A stretch of DNA of 46,459 bases from CAYVQU01 sp964453155 (GTDB lineage Bacteria > Chloroflexota > Anaerolineae > Anaerolineales > UBA11858): assembly GCA_964453155.1 (NCBI GenBank), contig CAYVQU010000017.1, forward strand, positions 1 to 46,459, in the 5' to 3' direction. Positions within the stretch are counted from its first letter, which is position 1, and the number at the start of each line of letters is the position of its first letter. This document shows, piece by piece, positions 24,161 through 31,945 of the stretch. Position numbers and translations under genes: made by a program. Under the pieces are notes generated by a model. The model worked only from the letters and a program-made list of their open reading frames with translations. It did no database searches and was not told where the DNA came from.

Positions 24161-25326
24161 GCCGCTAGCAGCGCGTCCGTCTGCTCTGGCCGCCCGACGC
24201 TGATGCGGATATGGTCTTGCAGTCCCGGTTTATTGAAGTAGCGGATTAGGATGCCTTGTTGGGCCAGATTGGCTTTGAGCTGACCCGCGTCCCGGCCGTT
24301 GACCTGGCAGAGAATGAAATTGGCCTCGGAAGGGTATGGTTTCAACCAGGAAATTTGCTCTAATTCTTCGAATAGTCGGTTTCTTTCGGTGATGATTCGC
24401 GTTCCTTGCTGTTCTAATTTTTCTCCATTTTCAAGGGCCGTAATTGCTGCCGTCGCCGCGGCCACCGAGACATTATACGGCTGTTTGACCTTCCACAAGT
24501 GCGGCATCAGCCAGTCTGGAAATACCCCAAACCCTACTCGCAACCCAGCCAACCCTGCCCGTTTGCTAAATGTGCGCAATATAATCAAATTGTTGCGTAT
24601 AGTCTTGTTGGTTGAGACGAATTCTTTCCTTGTAGAGATATCCGAGAAATCCCCAATCCTCCCCCCGTCCACAATGGGACCGAGGGGGGTTATCATCGAC
24701 CTCCCCGCCTCAGTAAAATCCATATACGCCTCATCGAGGACCACCAATAATGGTAATTCCAATAACTGCTCAATTATCTCCGGTGCAACCACACCCCCAT
24801 CAGGATTATTCGGATTTGCCAGGAACAAAAGCTTCGGTTTATGCTGCTCAACCGCCGTGATAATTCCGTCAATATCCAACTCGAAATTTTTCTGGCGCGG
24901 CACCGAGATCACTCCAGCAGCATTCACTCCAGCGTCGAAGGCATACATGCCAAAAGTGGGGGGGCAGTTCACAATCCGATCCCCTGGATCTAGCACCACC
25001 CGCATGATCAAATCGATCAACTCGTCAGCCCCAGCCCCAGCCAAAATATTATCAAATGGCACCTGATAAGCCTGTGTGATTTCTTGCCGCAGCAAACGGC
25101 TTTCAGGATCCGGATAAATGTGGGGATAGGGAATCGCAGCCAGGGCTTCGGCCACCTCCGGCAGAATACCATACGGGTTTTCATTGGCATCCAGCTTGAT
25201 AATTTGCTCCGCTGGAATTCCCAATTGGGCCGACAGTACCTCAAAGGGCATAATCGGAGTGTACGACTCCATCTCAAGGATATGGGGACGCAGGATAGAT
25301 TCGTCAATCGAAATAGAATTAGCCAT
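24124..25326 (-). CDS. hisC: Histidinol-phosphate aminotransferase
   Basis: A 400-aa PLP enzyme (aminotransferase class I/II) for the seventh histidine step. Landmarks are KLDANENPYG, NPNNPDG, VLDEAY and the PLP lysine in LRTFSKRAGLAGLRVG (K255). Between DEAYMDF and NLIILRTFSK it carries about 35 extra residues (209-245) compared with ordinary HisC, which is usually about 350-370 aa. The DNA of this insertion (24592-24698) is unusually G-rich on the coding strand, with 7-nt periodicity and a hairpin. The C-terminal residues are also repeat-encoded. Confidence 0.93.
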   Translation of the reverse strand: MANSISIDESILRPHILEMESYTPIMPFEVLSAQLGIPAEQIIKLDANENPYGILPEVAEALAAIPYPHIYPDPESRLLRQEITQAYQVPFDNILAGAGADELIDLIMRVVLDPGDRIVNCPPTFGMYAFDAGVNAAGVISVPRQKNFELDIDGIITAVEQHKPKLLFLANPNNPDGGVVAPEIIEQLLELPLLVVLDEAYMDFTEAGRSMITPLGPIVDGGRIGDFSDISTRKEFVSTNKTIRNNLIILRTFSKRAGLAGLRVGFGVFPDWLMPHLWKVKQPYNVSVAAATAAITALENGEKLEQQGTRIITERNRLFEELEQISWLKPYPSEANFILCQVNGRDAGQLKANLAQQGILIRYFNKPGLQDHIRISVGRPEQTDALLAAVREIGNQDREL

Positions 25327-25355
25327 ATCTTCGGGTTCCTTTGTGTCCTATGAAG

Positions 25356-26669
25356 TTAAGCTTCAGATCGAAAATCAGCCGCGGCGGCATGCGCCGTCAA
25401 GGATTCGGCCCGCGCAATTCTGGCCGCGATTGGACTGAGTTTGGCTGCAGTTTGGGGATCAAGCGCCACAATGCTGTTGATTTTTACGAAATCCAATACA
25501 TTCAATGGGGAGGCGAACCGGGCCGTGCCGCTGGTTGGCATGATGTGACTGGGACCCGCCACGTAATCGCCTAACACTTCAAAAGAATGATCACCCAAGA
25601 AAAAACCGCCCGCGTTATTGATCTGTTCCGTCAGCGCTTCGGGATCAGAAACCGCCAGACAGAGATGCTCGGCACCATAATCGTTTGCCAAATCAGCGGC
25701 GGTTTCCATATCTGGCACGATCACAATCCCACTTTGAGACGCCAACGATTGCTCCAAAACTTGAGTGCGAGTCAATTGCTCTAGTTGGCGACATACTTCC
25801 ACCTCAACAGCATCTGCCAAAACCTGAGAAGTGGTTAGCAAAATCGCGCTGGCTAACACATCATGTTCAGCTTGAGCAAGTAAATCGGCCGCCACCCAAG
25901 CCGGATTGGCAGTTTCATCGGCGATAACCATGGTTTCGGTAGGGCCAAACAACCCATCCAACCCAACAATGCCATAGACTTGTTTTTTTGCCAGGGTGAC
26001 AAACAAATTTCCCGCGCCAACAATTTTGTAGACTTGGGGGACGGTTTCGGTGCCAATAGCCATCGCCCCTACTGCCTGGGCCCCACCGATTTGGTAGATT
26101 TCGTCGATCCCACAAATTTTGGATGCCGCCAGAATGCTGGGGTGGGGATTAGGCGGGGTACACACCACAATCTTTTCAACTCCCGCAACCTGGGCTGGAA
26201 TCACCGACATCAGTAACGAAGAAGGCAGGGGTGCAGTCCCACCGGGGACATAGACCCCAACTCGCTCAATCGGGCTGACCCGCTGGCCGATGACGCCACC
26301 CATCTCGGTTGTCCGCCAGTCGGGGAGGGGTTGGCGTTGGTGGAAATCTCGAATGCGGTTGGCGGCAAATTCCAATGATTGGGTCAATTCTGGATCTAAG
26401 TTTTCATATGCCGTCAGAATCGCCTCACTTGGGACGCGGAAATCATCCAAATCAGACTGATCTAGGGTTTTTGACCATTTTCGAACGGCGGCATCTCCAT
26501 CCTGTTGCACCGAGGTCAAAATCTCGTTGACTGCGCTATCAGGCGTTGCCCCCGCTCCAAATATTTTCTCAACACTGGCAACCAATCGTGGCGGATACGC
26601 TACTAAATTCAACGGCCTCCGCCGTAAAATGGTTTTCTCGGCTTCTGCTATATTATATAAGTTCAACAT
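25356..26669 (-). CDS. hisD: Histidinol dehydrogenase
   Basis: A 437-aa zinc enzyme for the last two histidine steps (histidinol to histidine, two NAD+). Family motifs are present: YVPGGTAPLPSSLLM, the FGPTETMVIADE region, AQAEHDVLASAILL (metal-binding His), YGAEHLCLA and AGPSHIMPTSGTARFASPL. I took the ATG at 26669, with AGAGGA 8 nt upstream, as the start. The frame stays open for 35 more codons into the repeat and hisG end, without homology. Confidence 0.97.
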   Translation of the reverse strand: MLNLYNIAEAEKTILRRRPLNLVAYPPRLVASVEKIFGAGATPDSAVNEILTSVQQDGDAAVRKWSKTLDQSDLDDFRVPSEAILTAYENLDPELTQSLEFAANRIRDFHQRQPLPDWRTTEMGGVIGQRVSPIERVGVYVPGGTAPLPSSLLMSVIPAQVAGVEKIVVCTPPNPHPSILAASKICGIDEIYQIGGAQAVGAMAIGTETVPQVYKIVGAGNLFVTLAKKQVYGIVGLDGLFGPTETMVIADETANPAWVAADLLAQAEHDVLASAILLTTSQVLADAVEVEVCRQLEQLTRTQVLEQSLASQSGIVIVPDMETAADLANDYGAEHLCLAVSDPEALTEQINNAGGFFLGDHSFEVLGDYVAGPSHIMPTSGTARFASPLNVLDFVKINSIVALDPQTAAKLSPIAARIARAESLTAHAAAADFRSEA

Positions 26670-26682
26670 AATTTCATCCTCT

Positions 26683-26725
26683 AGCTTCAATCTCGGCTCT
26701 CCAGTCTCTATCCCTATCTCAACCC
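26683..26725. repeat. Degenerate heptamer repeat at the hisG-hisD junction
   Basis: Minus-strand 7-mers of the GAGATTG/TAGAGAC type start in the last hisG codons (LEMG and stop) and end at the hisD ribosome-binding sequence AGAGGA. The unit family matches that at 24070-24160. Confidence 0.65.
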
Positions 26726-27726
26726 ATCTCCAGCGCTGCCAACATCTGCTTATACGCCGCCGGTTCTTCTTCAAAGATATACATCACTGGCATGACGATG
26801 ACCCCACTCCCCCCGATACCGCGAATTTCTGAAATGGCCTGGGCCAGTTTATCTTTCTGTACAATGACATTGACCGCATACCAATTGCCACCATCCTGGG
26901 TAATCAGAGGCGAAATTGTGGGTCCTTGTAACCCCCCGATTACCCGTTTCGGCAGCATTTTTTCGGCGATGATTTTAGGTGAGTCGCCCCGAATATTGGC
27001 AAAAATTACCACGTTGTTAGCCGCCCTTAAATGCGCAACGATGAATTCAATCAACTGCTTGGCAACTGCTAAAACTTCTGGGCGAGTTTTGAGCGCTTTG
27101 CGGTTAGCAACCAAACAGGCCTGAGACGCCAAAATTTGACCATCTTCCAACATTCGCAGCCGGTTGTCGCGTAATGTGGTTCCCGATGAAACCAGATCGA
27201 CGATCAAGTCGGTGTAACCGATGGTAGGGGCGATTTCTAAAGTTCCTTCAGCCGAGATCAATTGGACATTTTTAAATTGTTTTTCATCGAGAAATCGCTG
27301 GGTACAATTTGTAAATTTGGTGGCAATCCGTAAAGGCCGGTCTAGCGTTTCTTGATATTTGGTTAAATCTGAAATTGTGCGGACCGCCTCCCACTCCTCA
27401 GGAACGATAACATTCAGAGTGCAGCTACCAAACCCTAATTCCTGATAAAGGGTTAGAATTTCCCCATTGGACCCCCCTTTCTCCGAAACCATGTCCCAAC
27501 CGGTGATGCCAAAATCCACTGTTCCATCATGGACGCTGACCGCAATATCCCCGGCGCGTTGGAACATGACCACCAACCCGGGCAAACTGGGGATCGAGGC
27601 CATATACTGGCGCGGGTTGGGTTTGTAAACCTCTAATCCTGCTTTAGCGAGTAAATTGAGAGCCTCCTCGGCCAGGCGACCCTTACTCGGTAAGGCCAAC
27701 CGAATTTCAGTTCGATTTTGACTCAT
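26719..27726 (-). CDS. hisG: ATP phosphoribosyltransferase, long form
   Basis: A 335-aa enzyme for the first, committed histidine step (ATP plus PRPP). LALPSKGRLAEEAL begins the catalytic domain and the GYTDLIVDLVSSGTTLRDN segment binds PRPP. The C-terminal ACT-like domain (about 260-330; YAVNVIVQKDKLAQAISEI, GGSGVIVMPV) marks the long HisG_L form, which is inhibited by histidine without HisZ. The start is the ATG at 27726 with AAGGAG 5 nt upstream. A longer frame to 27777 would begin inside the terminator tail. It is the first structural gene after the leader peptide. Confidence 0.97.
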   Translation of the reverse strand: MSQNRTEIRLALPSKGRLAEEALNLLAKAGLEVYKPNPRQYMASIPSLPGLVVMFQRAGDIAVSVHDGTVDFGITGWDMVSEKGGSNGEILTLYQELGFGSCTLNVIVPEEWEAVRTISDLTKYQETLDRPLRIATKFTNCTQRFLDEKQFKNVQLISAEGTLEIAPTIGYTDLIVDLVSSGTTLRDNRLRMLEDGQILASQACLVANRKALKTRPEVLAVAKQLIEFIVAHLRAANNVVIFANIRGDSPKIIAEKMLPKRVIGGLQGPTISPLITQDGGNWYAVNVIVQKDKLAQAISEIRGIGGSGVIVMPVMYIFEEEPAAYKQMLAALEMG

Positions 27727-27772
27727 ATTATCTCCTTGGTCTATCATCTCCCCTCTTGGGGGTAAAAAACGC

Positions 27773-27805
27773 AACAAAAAAGCACCCTCCGATCGAAGGG
27801 TGCTT
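27773..27805 (-). terminator. his operon attenuator (intrinsic terminator)
   Basis: AAGCACCCT (27780-27788) pairs with AGGGTGCTT (27797-27805). On the minus strand the stem is followed by a T tract and lies about 50 nt before hisG. Its 5' arm shares bases 27801-27805 with the alternative antiterminator. Confidence 0.9.
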
Positions 27806-27848
27806 TGGAATTAGTATGCGAATTTTGGTGCTAATTTACCTTAAAGCA
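27801..27848 (-). promoter_or_regulatory. his operon antiterminator (alternative pairing)
   Basis: On the minus strand TGCTTT (27843-27848), GG (27839-27840) and ATTAG (27831-27835) can pair with CTAAT (27810-27814), CC (27807-27808) and AAAGCA (27801-27806), giving 13 bp with small internal loops. This uses up the 5' arm of the terminator. A ribosome finishing the leader peptide at 27836 would cover the upstream strand and allow termination; one stalled at the His codons would leave it free. Confidence 0.72.
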
Positions 27849-27922
27849 GTCCTGACCGGACAGGTTTTGCCGGTTGCATAATGATGATGATGATGAGTGC
27901 AGGACAGATCGCTTTTATACAT
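27836..27922 (-). CDS. hisL: his operon leader peptide
   Basis: A 28-codon reading frame with five consecutive His codons (codons 10-14), ATG at 27922 and TAA at 27836. It is the sensor of transcription attenuation: scarce charged tRNA-His stalls the ribosome at the His run and favours the antiterminator. The arrangement is analogous to enterobacterial hisL (seven His codons) but the sequence is unrelated. There is no Shine-Dalgarno, and the predicted -10 box lies only 10 nt upstream, so translation is probably leaderless. Chance occurrence is unlikely given the position, the His run and the matched hairpins. Confidence 0.9.
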   Translation of the reverse strand: MYKSDLSCTHHHHHYATGKTCPVRTALR

Positions 27923-27932
27923 ATTGGGCGAG

Positions 27933-27961
27933 ATTGTAGCACAGGGTCAGGGTTCCGTAAA
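27933..27961 (-). promoter_or_regulatory. Predicted his operon promoter
   Basis: Minus-strand TTTACG (27956-27961), a 17-nt spacer and TACAAT (27933-27938). Transcription would start near 27926, only about 4 nt before the leader ATG. Confidence 0.6.
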
Positions 27962-27962
27962 G

Positions 27963-30482
27963 TTAAGGATCTATAAAAGTTTCTTCAGCTAAATAAGCTT
28001 CAAACCAGGCTTTTAGTACTTCTTCCGCGGGTTTACCGTGGACTGAAGTGGATTTATCTTGCAAAACAGTGGGCGGATAATACCCTCTACTCACCACACC
28101 ATCGATCCACCCATACTGGCTGGCGGCCCCCAGCATCGCATGATAGGCCCGGGCCTGGCCTTCCAAATCGAGATCAAGCAGCGGATAGTCAGGGGCAGGG
28201 AAATTGATGGTTTCAGGCGCGATGCACTCCTGGAGCGGATCGGCTAGGCAGCCCATCGCCCCGCCAACCACAGATGGGTAGGCAATACTGAGAACTAAAT
28301 CTTTACTTTCTTTGCCGTGTTGCCAGACCACCCACATGGAATACACATCCACCGCCAGCAGCCGTTCGGCTTTGGCCTGTAGTTCTTCAAATGAGGCATT
28401 GGGATCATCTGCCAGAGGTTCGCTCCATAAGATGTAAAGCAAGTCAACCGAATTAATGAATGCTGGCGGGTCCAAAACATCTTCTGGGTACCGCAGTGCC
28501 CAGCCAATTTTGCCCTCAAAGCGCTCTCGAGTTTTGTTAATCAAGTCTGTATAGCGGTCGTTAGCATCCGGTGGCACTCCGGATGGATTGCCATCGGGTA
28601 ACTGCCCTTCGGGTAATGCGGGCGCCATCCAATCGCCGCCCAGTATGATGATTTCAGCCTCACTTTGGGTGGCTAGATCAGCATGGTGTAAGATGAAAGC
28701 CTCGTAACGATCGAACCAACTGACCCACCAGGGGAAATCTCTGGGAGCGGCTTGCCACCACTCATCTACTCTGGTGGGAAATTGGGGAACAGGTTTGAGT
28801 GCTACTTGCAAATCATGCAATTGAGCTTGCCTGATCATTTGGGATATATCTAACCAGCTCGGATTTTGGCCATTGAGTGGTTCAAGCACTGGTGGCGACA
28901 GGCGGGTGAATGTCCAATTGGGCGTCAAAACGATCCAGTTGGCATTCAGGTCAGTGATATCCTTCAAGGTAGAACCATAATTAGGAAGCCAGGAGGGGTG
29001 GAACCGTTCTTGAAATTCAACGCCGGCCACAAAATGATCTCCATGTGATTCTTCCACCACGATTTCAGATAAATCAATCTCGGTGGTTGTGCCTGACTCC
29101 AACCAGGCCCAGTTTGGAATCTGATCGGGTAACCCCTGAGGGTCTTTAGCCGTTTCAACGACGAAAGCCGCAGTGTGATCTCCAGGTGTTCGACCATCAT
29201 CGGCATGGCCACATTGTCCAGCCCGGCAATAGCGATAACTGAGACGCTCCACTTTGTCTAATGGGCTATAAAGAATGTAAGCCCACCGTTGGCCGCCCAG
29301 ATGCCACATGGGGATCGGTTCCATCCAGCCATAGGGGTTGAATTGGATAAAAATTTCTTCGGCGGGGGTGCTGTCAGGTACGGTGATATCGAAAGTGATT
29401 TCGCCCGAATTCCCCACTTGCCAGGTTTCAACCGTATCCTCGATGATAGTTGGTTCATTTGGGACCGTAAATTGCCGCACTACCCAGCCACCTGTCTTGG
29501 TCCGCTCCGTATTCCAGAAACCATCGCCGAGAGTATATTTATATTCCAGGTTGGCTCCAGCCGGAAGACCTAAGATCACGCCATAGGTCCCATCTGGGAG
29601 GGCGGTCAAGGTTGGCATCCGCGTTGCCAAAGTGCTGACGCCACCCGATAAATCTGCAAAGGTGTTGCCAAAATGGTGTAGATTCCCTGCTATCCGGATT
29701 GGCACAATTGGCGGTGTGTTTTCAGGAACGTTCAATATGAAAGTTACATCAACACTGGCGGATTTTTGAAGTTGGATAGGGGCTTCTGTGTTCGATTCTG
29801 GCGCGACAACTGCGCCATGCTGGAATGTGCGATAAGCCCCGTCGGGGGCATAGACGACCATATTGTGGGTGCCGGGGGGTAAGCCCTCGATCAAAAAGCT
29901 GCCATCTCCGGTGGTCATTGCCTGCGCACCCCCAGCCGAAATAATCATTCCGGGAACCGGATCACCGGTGGCTGCCTCCGTGGTGGTTCCGGTCAGGCGG
30001 CCGGTATTACCTGTAAATGGGGTATCGTTCCACCGCGCAACGACATCATGGACTTCACCAGGCGCGTCAACCTGGTACATACGATAGCGAACAGCTCTGC
30101 CGTTGGTCAGATGTTCTTCCGCTAAAATGTCCCCCTGTCGTGAATAGCGGTATTTGACTGTGGTTCCTACCGGAAAGGTCAATCCGACCACATATTGTCC
30201 GCTCTCAGTGCGATCCAAAGGGTGGCGAGTGGTATTTAAGGCTAACCCCGTGACTTCATCTAAAACGCTGAGCAAAATCGGTTCATCGGTGGGGGTCCCC
30301 TCCGGAATTTCTGCATAAAACATCACCAAGGCTTCGTACGAAGTTTCTTGGGGTTCAACCTCTTGTGGTGGCGGAGTGCTGGCAGGGAGCAAATTGTAAA
30401 AATTGCACCCAGATAAACCAATCAGTGTCAAACAGATGACTAATAATTTTGTGATGGATATTTTCAACCAGATAAATCGCAT
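27963..30482 (-). CDS. Large lipoprotein with GH113-like TIM-barrel domain
   Basis: An 839-aa predicted lipoprotein: membrane-spanning leader with lipobox LSGC (C26) and a Pro/Glu linker. Residues about 45-460 contain beta-sandwich modules, including a carboxypeptidase-regulatory-like segment (GRLTGTTTEAATGDPVPG) and segments resembling starch-binding or CBM20-like folds. From about 490 comes a TIM-barrel-like domain with LKDITDLNANWIVLTPNWTF, GGDWMAPALPEG, a WSEP strand end and the closing STSVHGKPAEEVL, which resembles the GH113 / glycoside-hydrolase-like barrel families. It probably acts on an external glycan. It lies 5 nt after the small membrane protein gene. The exact family and substrate are uncertain. 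Confidence 0.78.
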   Translation of the reverse strand: MRFIWLKISITKLLVICLTLIGLSGCNFYNLLPASTPPPQEVEPQETSYEALVMFYAEIPEGTPTDEPILLSVLDEVTGLALNTTRHPLDRTESGQYVVGLTFPVGTTVKYRYSRQGDILAEEHLTNGRAVRYRMYQVDAPGEVHDVVARWNDTPFTGNTGRLTGTTTEAATGDPVPGMIISAGGAQAMTTGDGSFLIEGLPPGTHNMVVYAPDGAYRTFQHGAVVAPESNTEAPIQLQKSASVDVTFILNVPENTPPIVPIRIAGNLHHFGNTFADLSGGVSTLATRMPTLTALPDGTYGVILGLPAGANLEYKYTLGDGFWNTERTKTGGWVVRQFTVPNEPTIIEDTVETWQVGNSGEITFDITVPDSTPAEEIFIQFNPYGWMEPIPMWHLGGQRWAYILYSPLDKVERLSYRYCRAGQCGHADDGRTPGDHTAAFVVETAKDPQGLPDQIPNWAWLESGTTTEIDLSEIVVEESHGDHFVAGVEFQERFHPSWLPNYGSTLKDITDLNANWIVLTPNWTFTRLSPPVLEPLNGQNPSWLDISQMIRQAQLHDLQVALKPVPQFPTRVDEWWQAAPRDFPWWVSWFDRYEAFILHHADLATQSEAEIIILGGDWMAPALPEGQLPDGNPSGVPPDANDRYTDLINKTRERFEGKIGWALRYPEDVLDPPAFINSVDLLYILWSEPLADDPNASFEELQAKAERLLAVDVYSMWVVWQHGKESKDLVLSIAYPSVVGGAMGCLADPLQECIAPETINFPAPDYPLLDLDLEGQARAYHAMLGAASQYGWIDGVVSRGYYPPTVLQDKSTSVHGKPAEEVLKAWFEAYLAEETFIDP

Positions 30483-30487
30483 GGGGA

Positions 30488-31252
30488 TTATGCCTCCACC
30501 CCTTCCTCAATCAGTTGGATGAGTAATTCGATATTGGGGACTTTGCCAGCTGGAATTTTCTCAACTTTTTGGTTTTTAAATTCTACCATCAGGTATCCTT
30601 GCTGCAGATTAACCCGATTAATATCATCCCAAGGATACGTGGCATTACCAAGGTTGATCCTTTGTTTGTTGAAGAAAATTTTGCCAAAATTCAAATCTAA
30701 GTTTTTTGCTAAAGCTGTTCTCAATTGAGGCAATATGTGGGGATAAATTTTGGCTTTGATGCGCGCGGCTAATTCGTCGAGACTGTGAATATGGGAATCT
30801 AGCTGCAGGGGCTTGCCAATAACCGGAAAGAGAACCACGCGATGGCGTTGGCGAACTTGGATCCCCAAAAAAACATCTTTCCAAGTGGTCACGGCCACCC
30901 CCTCGATTTCTTCCCACCGATAGATCCACTTCCTTCCCTGGGTGCCTTGAATAATTAGGCCAAGTTGAAAGACTTTTATGATCCGGTGTGCCTGTCGAAT
31001 CCGTCTAAGACCTAATCCCAATAATGGAATTAATGCCACCGTGGCCAGTGCGAACCAAGGCCACTGCCACTGTTGAACCACCGCGGGACCAAACTGGTTT
31101 TTGGCATAATTTCCTCTTGCCCAGCCATAAATAAGCGGGATCAACACTGCCACAACTGCAGGGATAAACGTGATTGCTAAATCCCGCCATTTGAGGGGGC
31201 GATCACGATATTCTGCTATCAAGGGACCCAGGTTGTTTTTTGTATGCGGCAC
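30488..31252 (-). CDS. Membrane protein with PH-like cytoplasmic domain
   Basis: A 254-aa protein with two transmembrane helices (about 25-45 and 65-85) followed by an alternating-strand domain. The pattern LGLIIQGTQGRKWIYRWEEIEGVAV and the later YPWDDINRVNLQQGYLMVEF look like bacterial PH-like or DUF6585-type folds, present twice. The start is a GTG at 31252; I see no good ribosome-binding site. It is coupled to the downstream lipoprotein gene. Function unknown. Confidence 0.72.
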   Translation of the reverse strand: MPHTKNNLGPLIAEYRDRPLKWRDLAITFIPAVVAVLIPLIYGWARGNYAKNQFGPAVVQQWQWPWFALATVALIPLLGLGLRRIRQAHRIIKVFQLGLIIQGTQGRKWIYRWEEIEGVAVTTWKDVFLGIQVRQRHRVVLFPVIGKPLQLDSHIHSLDELAARIKAKIYPHILPQLRTALAKNLDLNFGKIFFNKQRINLGNATYPWDDINRVNLQQGYLMVEFKNQKVEKIPAGKVPNIELLIQLIEEGVEA

Positions 31253-31277
31253 GGGAAAATTTCAGTAAATATGTTAG

Positions 31278-31838
31278 TTATTCAGGTAGCTGGATATTTT
31301 CAAGGATCTTAAATTGGTGGTTCGCGCGTAATTGGGAAATGATCAACTTTTTAGCTGAAAACAATTGAATTGGAAAATTGTTTTTAGAAAGATTTTTATC
31401 TATAGAAACCCGCCTCGAAAGATTTAAGGCCGTACATGAGGCATGCCGGTCTCGATTAAAATGAGAAGGGCAGTCAATTTCGGTTAACAATTCGTCCAAT
31501 TGATGCCTGAAATCTGCAAATTCAGGGGTTTCTTGAACCCGCCAGCGGAGAACATAAGTTTGCCAGTAAGGGGCTCTGAACTGAATGAACTGATCAGTGA
31601 GGATATTAAATGCCTGCAACCTGTGAAGTTTTGATTTCAGTTCGGCTGTGCAAAATTGATCCGGTTGACCTGCCATTGGACTAAAACGTTGACACGTTAT
31701 ATGAATGTGATTCACTGGATGACCACCGTAAATCGATTGCAAATCTGATTGCCATTGCTGGAGACGATGCAATTCCTGTGCCGATGGGACGAGTAAGATG
31801 AAGATGTCGCCGGGTTGAGCGACGCGCGATTTGGTCAT
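31278..31838 (-). CDS. 2H phosphoesterase / LigT-like protein
   Basis: A 186-aa protein with two HxT/S motifs, HIHITCQRF and HASCTAL, placed about 85 residues apart as in the 2',5'-RNA ligase/cyclic phosphodiesterase (2H) superfamily. The GAGGAG ribosome-binding site before the ATG lies in a nonamer repeat. Members process RNA ends or nucleotide cyclic phosphates. Overall similarity is low, so the substrate is open. It is 25 nt upstream of the small membrane protein gene. Confidence 0.7.
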   Translation of the reverse strand: MTKSRVAQPGDIFILLVPSAQELHRLQQWQSDLQSIYGGHPVNHIHITCQRFSPMAGQPDQFCTAELKSKLHRLQAFNILTDQFIQFRAPYWQTYVLRWRVQETPEFADFRHQLDELLTEIDCPSHFNRDRHASCTALNLSRRVSIDKNLSKNNFPIQLFSAKKLIISQLRANHQFKILENIQLPE

Positions 31839-31848
31839 ATTGGTCTCC

Positions 31849-31945
31849 TCAATGGACTGATTGGTTTGAAAGGTCTTGGACGTCGATGCAAGGTCTGCTA
31901 ATTTAACATCTATCCAAATTAGACCTCTCAGACATATCAGTCAAA
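31849..31945. repeat. Nonamer repeat between cysK and the 2H gene
   Basis: About ten degenerate 9-mers on the minus strand (such as TATGTCTGA and GAGGTCTAA) fill the spacer. The array includes the cysK stop codon and the next gene's ribosome-binding site. The unit is the same family as the 14-copy array at 35231-35356. Confidence 0.75.

Noticed and set aside
27801..27961. T-box riboswitch for the his operon
   Set aside because: I see no T-box consensus (AGGGTGGnACCGCG-like) or stem I features; a translated His run with competing hairpins explains the region better.
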